Below are positions 1-10,429 of a DNA stretch of 64,000 nt, piece by piece (within the stretch, counting starts at the first letter, position 1; each line of letters starts with the position of its first letter). The DNA is from Mercenaria mercenaria. Lineage: Eukaryota; Mollusca; Bivalvia; Venerida; Veneridae. The stretch covers positions 45,092,501-45,156,500 of the forward strand of contig NC_069362.1 of assembly GCF_021730395.1 (NCBI RefSeq), written 5' to 3'. The notes under the pieces were generated by a model that was given only the letters and a program-made list of their open reading frames with translations, did no database searches and had not been told where the DNA came from. Both the position numbers and the translations under genes were made by a program.

Positions 1-284
1 GTGGGCATAATATCTCAGCCACATTCGATAACCAGCCAAATCGCCCCAGGCAGTCTTGGATTATGTCCTTTGAATTACTCGAAATCTGGGAATTTAGCCT
101 TGTCCGCTCTCTAAGTCGAACAGTTTTTATCCGATCTTCACCAAACTTGCTGACAATGTTTGTGGGCAGTCTGCCACTGTTGTTTTATATGAGAAGGCAC
201 TTTTCCCCGAATTGAGTCACAGGTATTAAATTGGAGAGAGAAGTAAGATACTTTTAAGAATTTCTGTTGCAGCTTGATTACTGG
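1..284. other. intron or intergenic sequence, no gene seen
   Basis: No coding exon is recognisable here. Because the first visible Tim23 exon starts in the middle of the protein, this stretch is probably part of an intron of that gene whose 5' exons lie outside the window. The first ~130 bases have the phrasing of a degenerate interspersed repeat (cataatatctcagcc), but no ends can be defined. Confidence 0.4.
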
Positions 285-2320
285 CAGGGGCGTAGCTAGG
301 CCTTGGAGAATGTGTACGCAAGCATTCTAGGGGGTTTTTTGTTTCCTAGAACGTTTTTGGTGCAATCTGGGAGTATTTTCACAAGAAACAGAGTCAATAA
401 AACGTGTTAAATTCCAGGGTTTTATGTAATTACATCTATTTTTCAAAGTAGATTTTTTGACATTACAAGCGATATTGTCATTTAAATATTTTTCATTTCT
501 AAAAATGTAGAGAAAACATTTAAATGCTCTCTTCCGCGATGTTTTTCTAATGACGTTTCTCCATCCAACAATAATGAATTTTAAGAAATGATATTTCGGC
601 CTGGTGATTAATGCTTACTTAATTTTAGTAGTATAACTTTAATTTGTATAAAGTCGTGTAATAATATTATATGCATATTATTCTAATGGTAGAATATCGA
701 ATTGACGGATGTAAAATACAGTGGTTAACATACGTCGCACTAGAAAAATCAAAGAACAATATAAATCCGACGTACAGACATTTAACAACATGTTTCAGTT
801 CATTAAAGAATAAGCGCCAATTTCCTGTTCTTCCTTCTAGTGAAGTTGTCTAGAACAGACTTGCTGTTCAGTACCTTTTCCCGGTAAACGTTTAACAGCC
901 CAAGTCCTAATAGCCTGTCAGTGGTCACTGCGTTCCGCAAGTATGTCTTTATTCGTCTCATTACATTAAATGATCGTTCAGCGGTAGCTGTTGATACTGG
1001 AATACTAGCAAGAACACAGAGTACAATATAGATGGATGGATATAGGTCTTGGTGGGCAGCTTTAATGGTGTCTGGCAAGCTGAATGGAATATCTGTCTCA
1101 ATGGCACCCGCCCAGTGGCAACAGTGTTTGATTAAATATTTCAACGAGATTATTATGTTTCCAGTTAATACACTGAACCGCTTTCAAAACGCTCCACTTA
1201 CATATAATTGTATGCTTTATAAGACGAATACTACAAAAATGAAAGTCACAAATGACACAAAAATCGTTAAAGTAAGGAATTTTGCCGAAAATGCTGATCG
1301 AATTAGCAATTTTTTTCATCAAAATGTTTTTAATGCATTCGTCATTACCTATTAAACATTTTTATGATCAAAACAGACTTAACCCGTACTTATTAACATT
1401 GAATTTTAGGTGGAAACCAAAAGGCTCTCTTTACGGATACTTCTTTATAGATTTGGTAAAAAGAGCCTAAAATTTTGAATCCTTTGAAATATTTTACCAA
1501 AATGAAATATTATTTCATGTTAAATACAAATCAACCGTTTTGTAGAACGTTCTATTTCGAATTTTCTACTTCTGTCGTAAATTAACCCCGTATCACTTAA
1601 CTTTCTTACGCTACCGGTAGCCTTTTCGCAATAACTTTAAAACTACCAAAAAACTGAATACATTTTCCAGGGAATTTAGAATAATGTATAAGACAACGTT
1701 TGATACAAAATGCACAGTGAAATAAGGCTAAAATAGCGATTTTATCACTAATCCGATGAAACCCTTGTTTTTTCAAAGTACAATGTAAATAATTATGCTA
1801 CAGTAGTTACTAGCGCGAATGTTAACGGTTTTCATTAGAAATGTTCAAATTACGGCAATGTTTGTTGTTAGTTAGTTTTCCTTCAAACGCTGTCTGATCC
1901 TGAGACTTTCACGGAAATATCTTCGGACGACGGTAGTACAGCGAAAAGACTACTGGCAGCGTAGGAAAATTTGAGTGTATGCCTCGAGAACGCTGTACCT
2001 AACTTCATCATTTCGGCTCAGGTTCCCATGAAAAACGTCTGGATAAGGCAGACCATTTGACATATTTCGGTCATATTTAAACTTACGGTGAAGAAACTTT
2101 TCAAGAAAGATAAATCTTCTTATACTTAATATGTACTTCTTTACATTCAAAGCGCGACAAAGATCGCTGTTAAGAATTCTTCTGAAAGAAAGGAAATATA
2201 TCGATATATACCCCCTCTCCCCTTCAGTTTTTATTGCATTTTTAGACTTTTTATTTTTTTAATTCTTGAGGACCATGTGTACGCAACTGCGTTTTTTGCG
2301 TATAGGTAGCTACGCGCCTG
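285..2320 (-). mobile_element. decayed hAT-family DNA transposon
   Basis: The ends are imperfect inverted repeats: CAGGGGCGTAGCTA at 285 and the complement of CAGGCGCGTAGCTA ending at 2320, with further inverted similarity around TGTGTACGCAA inside each end. The element is flanked on both sides by ACTGG (280-284 and 2321-2325). hAT elements normally make 8-bp duplications, so only 5 bp are accounted for. Inside, on the minus strand, lies the C-terminal piece of a hAT transposase (803-1144). The remaining interior has no coding match I recognise. It sits in antisense orientation in an intron of Tim23 and looks inactive. Confidence 0.75.
803..1144 (-). pseudogene. hAT transposase C-terminal dimerisation domain (remnant)
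   Basis: The 113-residue reading frame contains the typical hAT C-terminal block: PVSTATAERSFNVMRRIKTY followed by LRNAVTTDRLLGLGLLNV. This is the dimerisation region of hAT transposases and of the ZMYM/52 kDa repressor-like proteins derived from them. The upstream DDE/RNase H-like core and the BED finger are not found before the right end of the element, so the gene is a fragment. It lies inside the inverted-repeat-bounded element 285-2320 and is transcribed opposite to the host gene. Confidence 0.8.
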
Positions 2321-2428
2321 ACTGGATAATTTCATTCACAGAAGTAATATGATACTTTTTAGCTGTCCTGGACATGTACAATAGTTGTATTAATGCACAA
2401 TAGTTGTATTCTGTTTTCTGTCTTGCAG

Positions 2429-2510
2429 GAGGTGCACTGGGAGGAGCTAATGGTATTTACACAGGTCTGAAAGAAACTAAGGGATTACAGGGATCTGTAA
2501 AACGAACACA
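2429..2510 (+). CDS. TIMM23: Tim23 exon: Gly-rich helix and LKET segment
   Basis: The acceptor is TCTTGCAG at 2421-2428 and the donor GTAAGA at 2511. It codes GGALGGANGIYTGLKETKGL and then QGSVKRTQ, with the last codon completed in the next exon. It is the first Tim23 exon inside the window and lies about 110 bp after the right end of the hAT element. Confidence 0.88.
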
Positions 2511-5385
2511 GTAAGACTTAGTTTTTCTCTTTTCAGAAAAATTTGTATACAGACCATTGTGTCATGAAGAAAGTTGAAAAATTATCTTAGAAAATATGGA
2601 TTTTTATGCAAGAAATTGAATGTTCAACTGAAGTTGTTATCAAAATGGTATAATACCTCACTTGTTTAAATAAAAATGTAATATTTTTATGTTTACACAA
2701 TCAGTTCATGGTACCATAAACATATGCCAGTTTCATTTATTCCTTTTTATCTTCATCTGTCTTATTAACCTTTAGCCTGCTGGCGGCAAATGATTCTGCC
2801 TTTGCGACCAGTGCAGACATTCTGCCTTTGCAACCAGAGCAGACCAAGATCAACCTGCATGTCCATGCAGGCTGATCATGGTCTGCACAGTTTGCTGTTC
2901 AGTCAGTAAATTTTTCGTGAACACCCGTTCGAATGATAAATGGTTTTGCCCAAATTGAATGATAGACCAGTCCATTTTAGAAATTTAGTGGGCTAAAGGT
3001 TAATAAAATAGAGAGAAAACAGCTCCTCCATTGTATATACAATATGTGTTTAAACTAACAATGTATATCACTTGCCACGCTGAAGTCAACATGTAAGGAG
3101 GGCATCCAGCTGGCTTGCTGAAATTCTGTAATGCTATCCAGATACCTGTCTGTAATATTACTCAGAGTGGCACTTGTGATCTTCCTCTACCAGTACATAT
3201 AGCCTGGGTAATTATGGCTAAAAACGCAGAAAAAAACATACTTTAAGTTAGAAAACATAAAGATCTGTATTTCAGTGAAAACTTCACCATAAGTTCTTTC
3301 TTGTGATGTGATCATTTTGGCTTTTGTTTTCAGAATGTTGAATTTCATTGCAAAACAGGGAGCATCCTCGGCACAAGCATTTGGGACAGTCGGTATGTAC
3401 ATGTGTGATCTTATTTAATATTGTACAGTTATGTTTATGAAAGTTATATTTTTGCAAAATGGCCAACACACAAAATTCAATATGCATGATTGAGTAATTA
3501 AAAGAAGGATTGTCAATAGCAGTAACTTGCGCAAAAGCAAATTCTTTATAACACAAACATAAAAAATATGTTGTCTAACAAATTGCAAAAGGAATTTGAT
3601 GTAAAAATTATCTGAACTTTTAATACTGGAGCTTGAGAAATATTTGCAGTAATTTTAGTTTTTATAGCCATGTATCCATACTAGTGGTACATCTGTTTGA
3701 AGCAGACTAATTTTTATGGATTTCAAAATGTATGAAATTTCTTGCCCAAGAAGATTTCAAAATGTTTTATCTGTTAAAACTTGGTTATTATTATTAATAA
3801 ATATAAAAACATTTTACACTTCAGCATTCATGTACAGTGCAATAGACACAAGTTTATCACTGTTAGGAAGCCCAGATGAAGATCTGAACACAGTAATATC
3901 TGGTACCGCTACCGGGCTTTTATATAAATCTACAGGTATACTTTTAGTTCAGTTTTATGTGTTGTATATGACAGTTATATATATATTACTTGTTTGTGTC
4001 TAGGCTTTGTTCGCAGTGTTTATCTTTCAAAATATGTTGTGTATTTAAGAATTAAATGGTATTTTCTGTGCATTTAGGTGGGTATAAATTCACGCAATCT
4101 ATTCTTGGATGATTTGCAAGAATTCTCAGTTAAGGCACAAAAATTGCATCATGTTCAATTGAAATTAATCTTCTAATACAAATGTAGTTTCAGATTTTAA
4201 TTTAAATTATCCTTCAATCTACAAAGAATCATATAATCTTGTTGATTCAGTTTTGATGTTTACAATCAGAAATATTTAATAGTTTTAGCTACTATTTAAT
4301 GTGGTTTATGAAATTTTGGTCTCCAATTTTGAAAAACTTGTTTTGTGAATGATGTCAGATAGCTCATGTAGTCTTGTGGAAAAGGCAACCCTTGATGTTA
4401 TTGTCCCAGTGTTGTTTATACAAAAATGAATGTTTTTTTTTCTTTCTACCAAACACAGTAGTATAATATATGTTAATATTATACCCTTCTCAAATGCGCT
4501 CATTTGATTGGTCGAAAGGGGTGCATGCGCAGGTCCGCAAAAAGCAATATTGACCCGCATTTGTGATAATGACTCTTGTGATACCAATTTTTCTTATGTG
4601 TATGAAATATGGGCCAGTCAAATGAGTGCATTTGAGAAGGGCATATAATATAACAATTATAGACATACATGTATGTTTCGGTCAATATGTGTTTTTACAG
4701 ACCTGTAAAAATACATATTAACCTCAGCATAAGTCAATAACTGTATAATATATAAAGCTTACAGTATCTGTATTACATATTACAAGGATGTAAATTCTAA
4801 TTTATGACAGTGTGGTATTTATGACATCAGTTAACCTTTAGCATGCTAAATTTCTAAAATGAACTGGTCCATTGTTCAATTTGGGCAATACCATTTATTA
4901 TTCAAAGGGGTGTTCTCTGAAAATTTACTGACTGAATAGCGAACAGTGCAGACCATGATTAGCCTGCACGGATGTGCAGGCTAATCTTGGTCTGCACTGG
5001 TCGCAAAGGCAGAATAATTGCCGCCAGCAGGCTAAAGGTTAAACAAAGAAGGAAGTTAAACATTACATATTACACAGTAGCAGACTTTCTGGTCAGTATG
5101 CTGTAATATGAACCAGAAAAAAAAAATTAACCAAATACTGTAGCTGAGATCAATTTTCTTATTTTTCAGCTGCAGATCTGTTATGAAACAAAAACTGTTA
5201 CAGTAAAAATTTGTTGATAAATTTACCATATTATTTTGAGACAGATTTGTCATTTAAACTTACTTAACTTTTATTTTTCTTTTTCAGCGGGATTAAAAGG
5301 TTTACGAGTGGGAGGAGCTGTGGGACTTGGTCTATCATTAGCTTACTGCTGTATGACAAGTCCTCGAATATGGTCAAATTATTGA
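2429..5385 (+). CDS. TIMM23: Tim23, mitochondrial inner membrane import translocase subunit (3' part of gene, four exons)
   Basis: Four exons join in phase (2429-2510, 3334-3392, 3825-3935, 5288-5385) and encode the C-terminal half of a Tim17/22/23-family protein ending at TGA 5383-5385. The peptide runs GGALGGANGIYTGLKET, MLNFIAKQGASSAQAFGTVA, FMYSAIDTSLSLLGSPDEDL, NTVISGTATGLLYKST, AGLKGLRVGGAVGLGLSLAY. This follows Tim23 closely: the LKET segment, the NxxTRQGA-like segment, the EDDLNTVxAGTxTGxLYK signature before helix 3, and the Gly-rich helix 4. Tim23 forms the presequence translocase channel of the TIM23 complex in the inner mitochondrial membrane. The 5' exons (intermembrane-space domain and first helix) lie left of the window. 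All introns are GT-AG. Confidence 0.92.
2765..3003 (+). mobile_element. palindromic MITE, copy 1 (TTAACCTTTAGC ends)
   Basis: It starts TTAACCTTTAGCCTGCTGGC and ends GGGCTAAAGGTTAA, an inverted repeat. The middle carries an internal hairpin around GCATGTCCATGC and the words TCTGCCTTTGCGACCAGTGC. There is a local duplication of the CTGCCTTTG segment. A second copy in opposite orientation lies at 4831-5042. It lies in a Tim23 intron. The family is non-coding; the terminal TTAA may be the target-site preference. Confidence 0.85.
3094..3190 (+). repeat. decayed SINE core fragment
   Basis: The words AGGGCATCCAGCTGGCTT ... TGCTATCCAG ... AGTGGCACTTGTGATCTTCC resemble the core of the SINE at 18349-18627 (GAAGCCATCCAGCTGGCTTA ... 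GGTGCCCGCTCGTGA), strongly diverged. The boundaries are approximate. Confidence 0.4.
3334..3392 (+). CDS. TIMM23: Tim23 exon: MLNFIAKQGASSAQAFGTV
   Basis: The acceptor is TTTTCAG at 3327-3333 and the donor GTATGT at 3393. The first base completes a Gln codon begun in the previous exon and the last base starts an Ala codon. The peptide corresponds to the ILNMVTRQGALWANTLGSL region of vertebrate Tim23. Confidence 0.88.
3825..3935 (+). CDS. TIMM23: Tim23 exon: family signature EDLNTVISGTATGLLYKST
   Basis: The acceptor is ACACTTCAG ending at 3824 and the donor GTATAC at 3936. It encodes AFMYSAIDTSLSLLGSPDED followed by LNTVISGTATGLLYKST. The D-D/E-LNTV-x-x-GT-x-TG-x-LYK pattern is diagnostic for Tim23. 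Confidence 0.92.
4472..4653. mobile_element. small TIR element (MITE) in Tim23 intron
   Basis: The left end reads taatattatacccttctcaa, then ATGCGCTCATTTGATTGG. The right end is CCAGTCAAATGAGTGCATTT and then GAGAAGGGCATATAATAT. The two form a ~40-bp imperfect inverted repeat around ~100 bp. It has no coding capacity. Confidence 0.75.
4831..5042 (-). mobile_element. palindromic MITE, copy 2, inverted relative to copy 1
   Basis: It starts TTAACCTTTAGCATGCTAAA and ends GCCAGCAGGCTAAAGGTTAA. Read on the minus strand it matches copy 1 (2765-3003) along its whole length, including the central hairpin (CCTGCACGGATGTGCAGG). It lies in the last Tim23 intron. Confidence 0.85.
5288..5385 (+). CDS. TIMM23: Tim23 terminal exon
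   Basis: The acceptor is TTTTTCAG ending at 5287. It encodes AGLKGLRVGGAVGLGLSLAY, then CCMTSPRIWSNY and stop. The last transmembrane helix is Gly/Leu-rich as in the family. The C-terminus is short and ends soon after the helix. Confidence 0.9.
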
Positions 5386-7130
5386 ACAGTATACATGTGA
5401 ACAATGTTATAAATTACACACTTGGGAATCTGTGATAATGCAACAGTGACTTTGATTAGTTTGACACCATCAACCTAAGGGCAAAACAATTTTATTTTCG
5501 ATAGTGATCATGAAGAACATATTAGTTATCATGCAGAATGATGTGGAGTTGCTGTTTCTGTTGCCAAAAGAAGAATTTTAGAACGTATATACCAATATTC
5601 ACCAGTTCTTCAGAATTAAATGGCTATCTTGATGTAGCAGATAAGGTGCTGATGGCTCACTGAGGTGATTAAGGGTTTGAGCTTGGATGACTACCAATCG
5701 AACGCCAATCCCAGAGTTAGCCATAAGTTTTTTTCTCCAGGAATAGGCCTGGTGAATGATTTTTCAAGCTACATGCTGTCAGTGTAGTGGAGCTTAAATG
5801 TATATGAAGTTTTATTATGTACACTATTATTAGAAAATCTAGTGTGAAAGGTTTGTTTTGATGAAGTCTATGTTACTACAATATATATATCATATAGATC
5901 ATGTGTTACATGTATTTGTACTTCATAATTATGTTATGACTGTTTGTAATGATGGAACTTAGAGAGTATTGTTGTGTGCATATAGGCAGCTGACATACAT
6001 TGTTTTCTTAGTTGACAGAAAATGTCTTTAATGAGTACCCGGATCATGCAGAGATGTCTGGATTATTCTTCTGATTAATACGGATATTGATGCATGGTGT
6101 TGTTACAAGAAGTTTGAACTACTGATTGTCCCCAGGGTTAAAAAACAAAAATTAGTCACATGTGGGAGTTGACCAGTTACCTCATATGCATGTGTTCAGG
6201 GAGAAGAATTTTGTTCACTTGGTTAGACAGAGTGAGTGCAGATCTAAGGGGTACATTGTTGTGAGTTTGGTCCCTTGGCAAGGCATAATTTATTATGTTT
6301 TCTGTGACGATTTGATAGAGGACATTGTGTCAAGGTCATGTGTTCAATACTCGGGCAAGGCTTGTGTTCTCCATGGTGAATTGATAAAAGACATTGTGTC
6401 AGAAATCATTCGTCCTTAACCTTCGATTCATATGGAGAAATTGGCAGTAACTTGCGGAGAACAGGTTGTTACAGGTTCAGAATTCAGTAATATTGGGATA
6501 TGTTAACTGCCACTGTTAGACAGCTGACTTTGGAAAAATTGCACTACACACAAAACTATCAAATGTGGTGGAAGCGATTCTGGTTTAAGAGTGAATATGG
6601 CGATTATGAAGTCTGATAACTATATAACTAGTTGTACAAAAGCTAATGTTTGTATTCAAAGTGTACATTTAGTTCAATTAATATTTCATCCTTTTAATTT
6701 ATAAAAATGGTGTAAAACACGATCGTATCCATACAACCGTCGAATCTTTGCATATTTTTAATACTGTATTTTATAAAGCTTTTGCAAGCTTCTTTAAAAT
6801 TAACTAATGGAATTTGTACTGAATTCCTGGTAAAGGTTAATTGTATTTCACATTTTTGTTGAAAGTTAATTTGAAATTGATACAAGACAACTGACATAAA
6901 AGAACTTTGAATGTGTGGTAGAGATGTATTTTGCAAACATGTAAAGAGGACATGGAATATAGAAGTACAAGGAATATATTAATTTTCCTATGGCACTATA
7001 TTTGTTTTATCCTTCTATTACTGATGTGAAATGTTTTATTAGATACTTGCAACTATTTCTTTAACTGGAATTGTGAGTTTTTAAAATAAATTATTAACAG
7101 GACTGCTTTTTTGTCTTTAAAGTTTTCATG
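5386..7130 (+). other. TIMM23: Tim23 3' untranslated region
   Basis: No other gene is seen for about 1.7 kb after the stop. An AATAAA signal occurs at about 7086, followed by a T-rich stretch (cttttttgtctt), a plausible polyadenylation site. This extent is inferred, because earlier signals could be used. A decayed SINE lies inside (6150-6540). Confidence 0.45.
6150..6540 (+). mobile_element. decayed SINE inside the Tim23 3'UTR
   Basis: The segment GAGAAATTGGCAGTAACTTG, CGGAGAACAGGTTGTTACAG and the following GTTAACTGCCACTGTTAGAC matches, in reverse orientation, the SINE-like sequence at 24205-24445 (CTGTTCTCCGCACGTAACTG). The upstream part (GACATTGTGTCAAGGTCATG, CAATACTCGGGCAAGG) also parallels it. 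It is diverged, and any short open frame in it is not a gene. Confidence 0.55.
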
Positions 7131-7800
7131 TTTTCTTCGTTACAAGGTGCACATTGTGAGTTGTTGTGGCTTCCTTGCTTGAGTCGTTAATACTGTAGAG
7201 GTTGTCAAGAGGTCATAAGTTTGGCTCAGGCTTTATGAAACTTTGCTAGACTTATGTTTGCTTTAATATTGAACAAGACTTAGTTCGAATCATAGAAAAA
7301 CTTCGTAAACACTCCAGAGGCCACGTTTGGTCAAGACATTTGCCCTTGCAAAGTTCAGGCAAGCTTTTAAAGTGGGCTCTCTAGGTTTCTGACATACATG
7401 AAATTGGTAAGCCTGTTTGCCTTAATAAAATCTCGATTTTTTTTTTAAAAATGAAAATGCTTCTAATTCAAAAGTTATTATTCCCCGACGAAGTCGAAGG
7501 ATTAGTTTTGGTATTGTCCATCTGTTTGTACATCCGAAGCCAAATCTAGGAATTGGTTGGGAAAATTTAAATAAAACACTTCATATACATGTTCACTACT
7601 ATGAGGTTATGCAGCCCGTTAAGTTTGAGCTATTAAGGTGAGCTATTGTGACCGGTCATTTGCTGGCATGCGGTGTCCGTCAACATTTGCCTTGTGAACA
7701 CTCTAGAGGCCACATTTTTGACCCAATATTTGAGTCGGCTAAACGCTGAAGGCGTTTGACGAGTCCTTGCTATCGCCCGATTTCTCATTCTCATTAAATG
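7131..7800. repeat. fragments of Helentron-like (pearl-type) repeats
   Basis: Two pieces (around 7310-7350 and 7690-7735) carry the phrase aacactctagaggccaca / tgacccaatatttg, which is the unit of the large arrays at 10430-16770. A separate head-like sequence, TTCCCCGACGAAGTCGAAGG, starts at about 7482 and contains an inverted repeat and a short GTCC-poor stretch. No complete element can be delimited. Confidence 0.45.
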
Positions 7801-10429
7801 GCCTCACAACACAGCGAATTGATGTAGTTCCATTAAATTGTCTCTAATTTCAAAGAGTTCCTTGACAGGATGAAGTTCAGTTATGTCAGTCCCATTTGCT
7901 ATGACCAATATACGGTGTAATCTGTCAAAATTATGAAGTGTAATTGTGCAATACTGGAATAAAGCCACGTACTTTCTTCCGCGGTAACTCTTTAAGCATA
8001 AACATGCATAACGATTTTGAGGGATTCGGTAATACATTTGCGCATATGATTATGGTGACTAATTTTTATGCCCTTTTGTCACAAAATAGCAAATATGATG
8101 TTCACAAATTCAAATAAAAACTGCATATTTACTTATTAGCCAAATTATCCATTTGTTATCCTGTCCGTTTCTAAAAATAATCTTTAAAATCATTGCACAA
8201 ATAACAAATTTATTGCGCTGTGCATTTCATGAATTGCGCAGGCTTACAAAGCTTGCGTAACATCCAGCGAAAGACAAAATATAGTTCCAGAACATACTGC
8301 TAGTATTTTATTGAGCCGGGTACCTCTGAAAGCATTGGAATGTCTCTTATCAAAGAGTTTACCACATCGATGAAATTAAATTATGACAGATTCTTTTTAA
8401 ATGACCTGAATAAGATATGTGCAGTACGTTAATTCTTCTGCGAGACTTCGCGGATGAATCCCAATTACAATTACATTTTGGGCACTTGTCGGCGAACACA
8501 CATGACCTGTTTATAACAACGACTTTACATTTGAAAATACGGACTTCGGTTTACCGAAAAAATACTACGAAGATCGACCAGATCAAAATGATGCAAAATT
8601 GCGAGTGGCGAAAATGCAAATGTCTACATACATCTTCGTTCTAAATCGTAACCTTTCTAGAGTTTTGACTGGTTCGGATAATTTGCTTACGATTCAGGTC
8701 GCAAAAAAACGTCACCCACTCTGCATTTCATGATGACACATGGGGGTTGAATTTTGCAGTCAGTAAGCGAATAAATTATCAGGAGAAGAAGCTCTTACTG
8801 GTTTGTTTAATTACTACTAATTTTAAAAATGATCTTATTTCTTATTTTTCGAGAAATAAACAAATCGGCGAAACATTAAATTGTATTTTCTTGTAGATTT
8901 TGAAATCGAAAGTAGATCGTCTATGATAGACTGCTTTGACGAAACGAAACAATTTTTTTTATGAAATGATTTAAATAAGAGGTAATTTCACCATAAACTT
9001 CAATGTCAGATACTGCCAGTTGCTGCTAAACTGTCTTCGTATCATCACAATTTGTAGAACATTTAGAAAAGTGTAATCATATCTGGATATAATATTTTGG
9101 GTAAATATCGAGCTGTTTTATGAAATTTTAACATTCAAGTAACAGACCTGGTAGATATTATTGTAACAGAAATGATTCTAGAATTTATTTTTATAACACA
9201 TACATAGAATCAATATCAGACTTATATTCTAGTCCTGAGGCATGACCTGAAAGTAAAAATATGAAGTGACAGTCATTCATACTTTGGATATTGTAATACT
9301 AAAAAGAATCTAGGTAATTAATACTTAGAAATTGAAACATAAAATTTTCAGTTAGAAATCGCACCAAAGGCTGTATCAAGGGTCTACATTTTCAAAATTT
9401 TCTTGTGGTGATAGCCCAAACGCTTCTTGCAGGAGTGGTTATCCTCCCACACCCTCCCCCCATATTGCCACTTTACAGTTTGATACATTTGCCCTTATAC
9501 CACCTGCCACAATGCCTATTTCAAAATCTGACTGCAATTCAAAGCGGGAAGGAACACCCCTCCCCACACCCACCCTGCTACCGACCACGTAAAAATGGCT
9601 CAAACATTTTTCAGCCCAGTCTGGGCCTGTCTGTCTACATGAATCAAAATGGATAATTGAATGTACATGGACTTGGGGACTAGTGACATGGTTTTGAAGG
9701 GGTTAACAGGTCTGAAATAGAATAAATGATGGTTTTAACTAAAAAAGAACTGCATTTATTAATATCGGTTAACTTTTCCGAAATTGGTAGCTAGTCCGAG
9801 TAACTTCCCTTAGTTTCGAATGCACAATTTTCCTGTCAGTGTAAACATTCATGACACTATAATATTGACACTCAGCAACATTTACATATCTTTAAATGCA
9901 AAAGTAAGTATACTTTAAATTCACATCACAATTGAAGAATACCTAATATGATACGGTTATCGCCAGGCCCGTTATCTGTAAAATATCTAAACAGTTCTTT
10001 TGTCCATCCATTACAAATTGTATGTGGTAATGTGCGCTATAAAATTTCAATATATAAATTGTCATATTCAAATTTTTTCATGTCCGAATATATACCAGCC
10101 GATAATTGTCTGTTTTGGTAATGCCGGAGGTAAATGTTTACTGGAAAAATATATATAGTCATGGGCAGTATCTTAGTGTCAGCTGTCAAATTGTAGTTTG
10201 TACTTTCAACATTTTTATTTTTGCGAACCACTCTTCAATTTTTGAGAAATATATTGGGTTTAAATACATTTGTACTTGTATAATGTCAATCAAAGTTTTA
10301 CTAGGCATCGATTGAATGTCCATTTCATCTATTGTAACAAAATATGTGTTCAGTTGGAAAAAAACAACCTAAAAACAAACTGAAACTCGTAGACTATACT
10401 ACCAGTATATCAATCATTAGCCGACTCTC
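7801..10429. other. intergenic sequence, no gene seen
   Basis: This AT-rich stretch has only short frames without recognisable domains. A pyrimidine-rich patch near 9440-9590 (CCCTCCCC runs) is the only compositional feature. I found no RNA gene, no inverted-repeat-bounded element and no conserved exon. Confidence 0.4.

Noticed and set aside
6162-6419. 85-residue open frame after Tim23
   Set aside because: It lies in a decayed SINE within the inferred 3'UTR.
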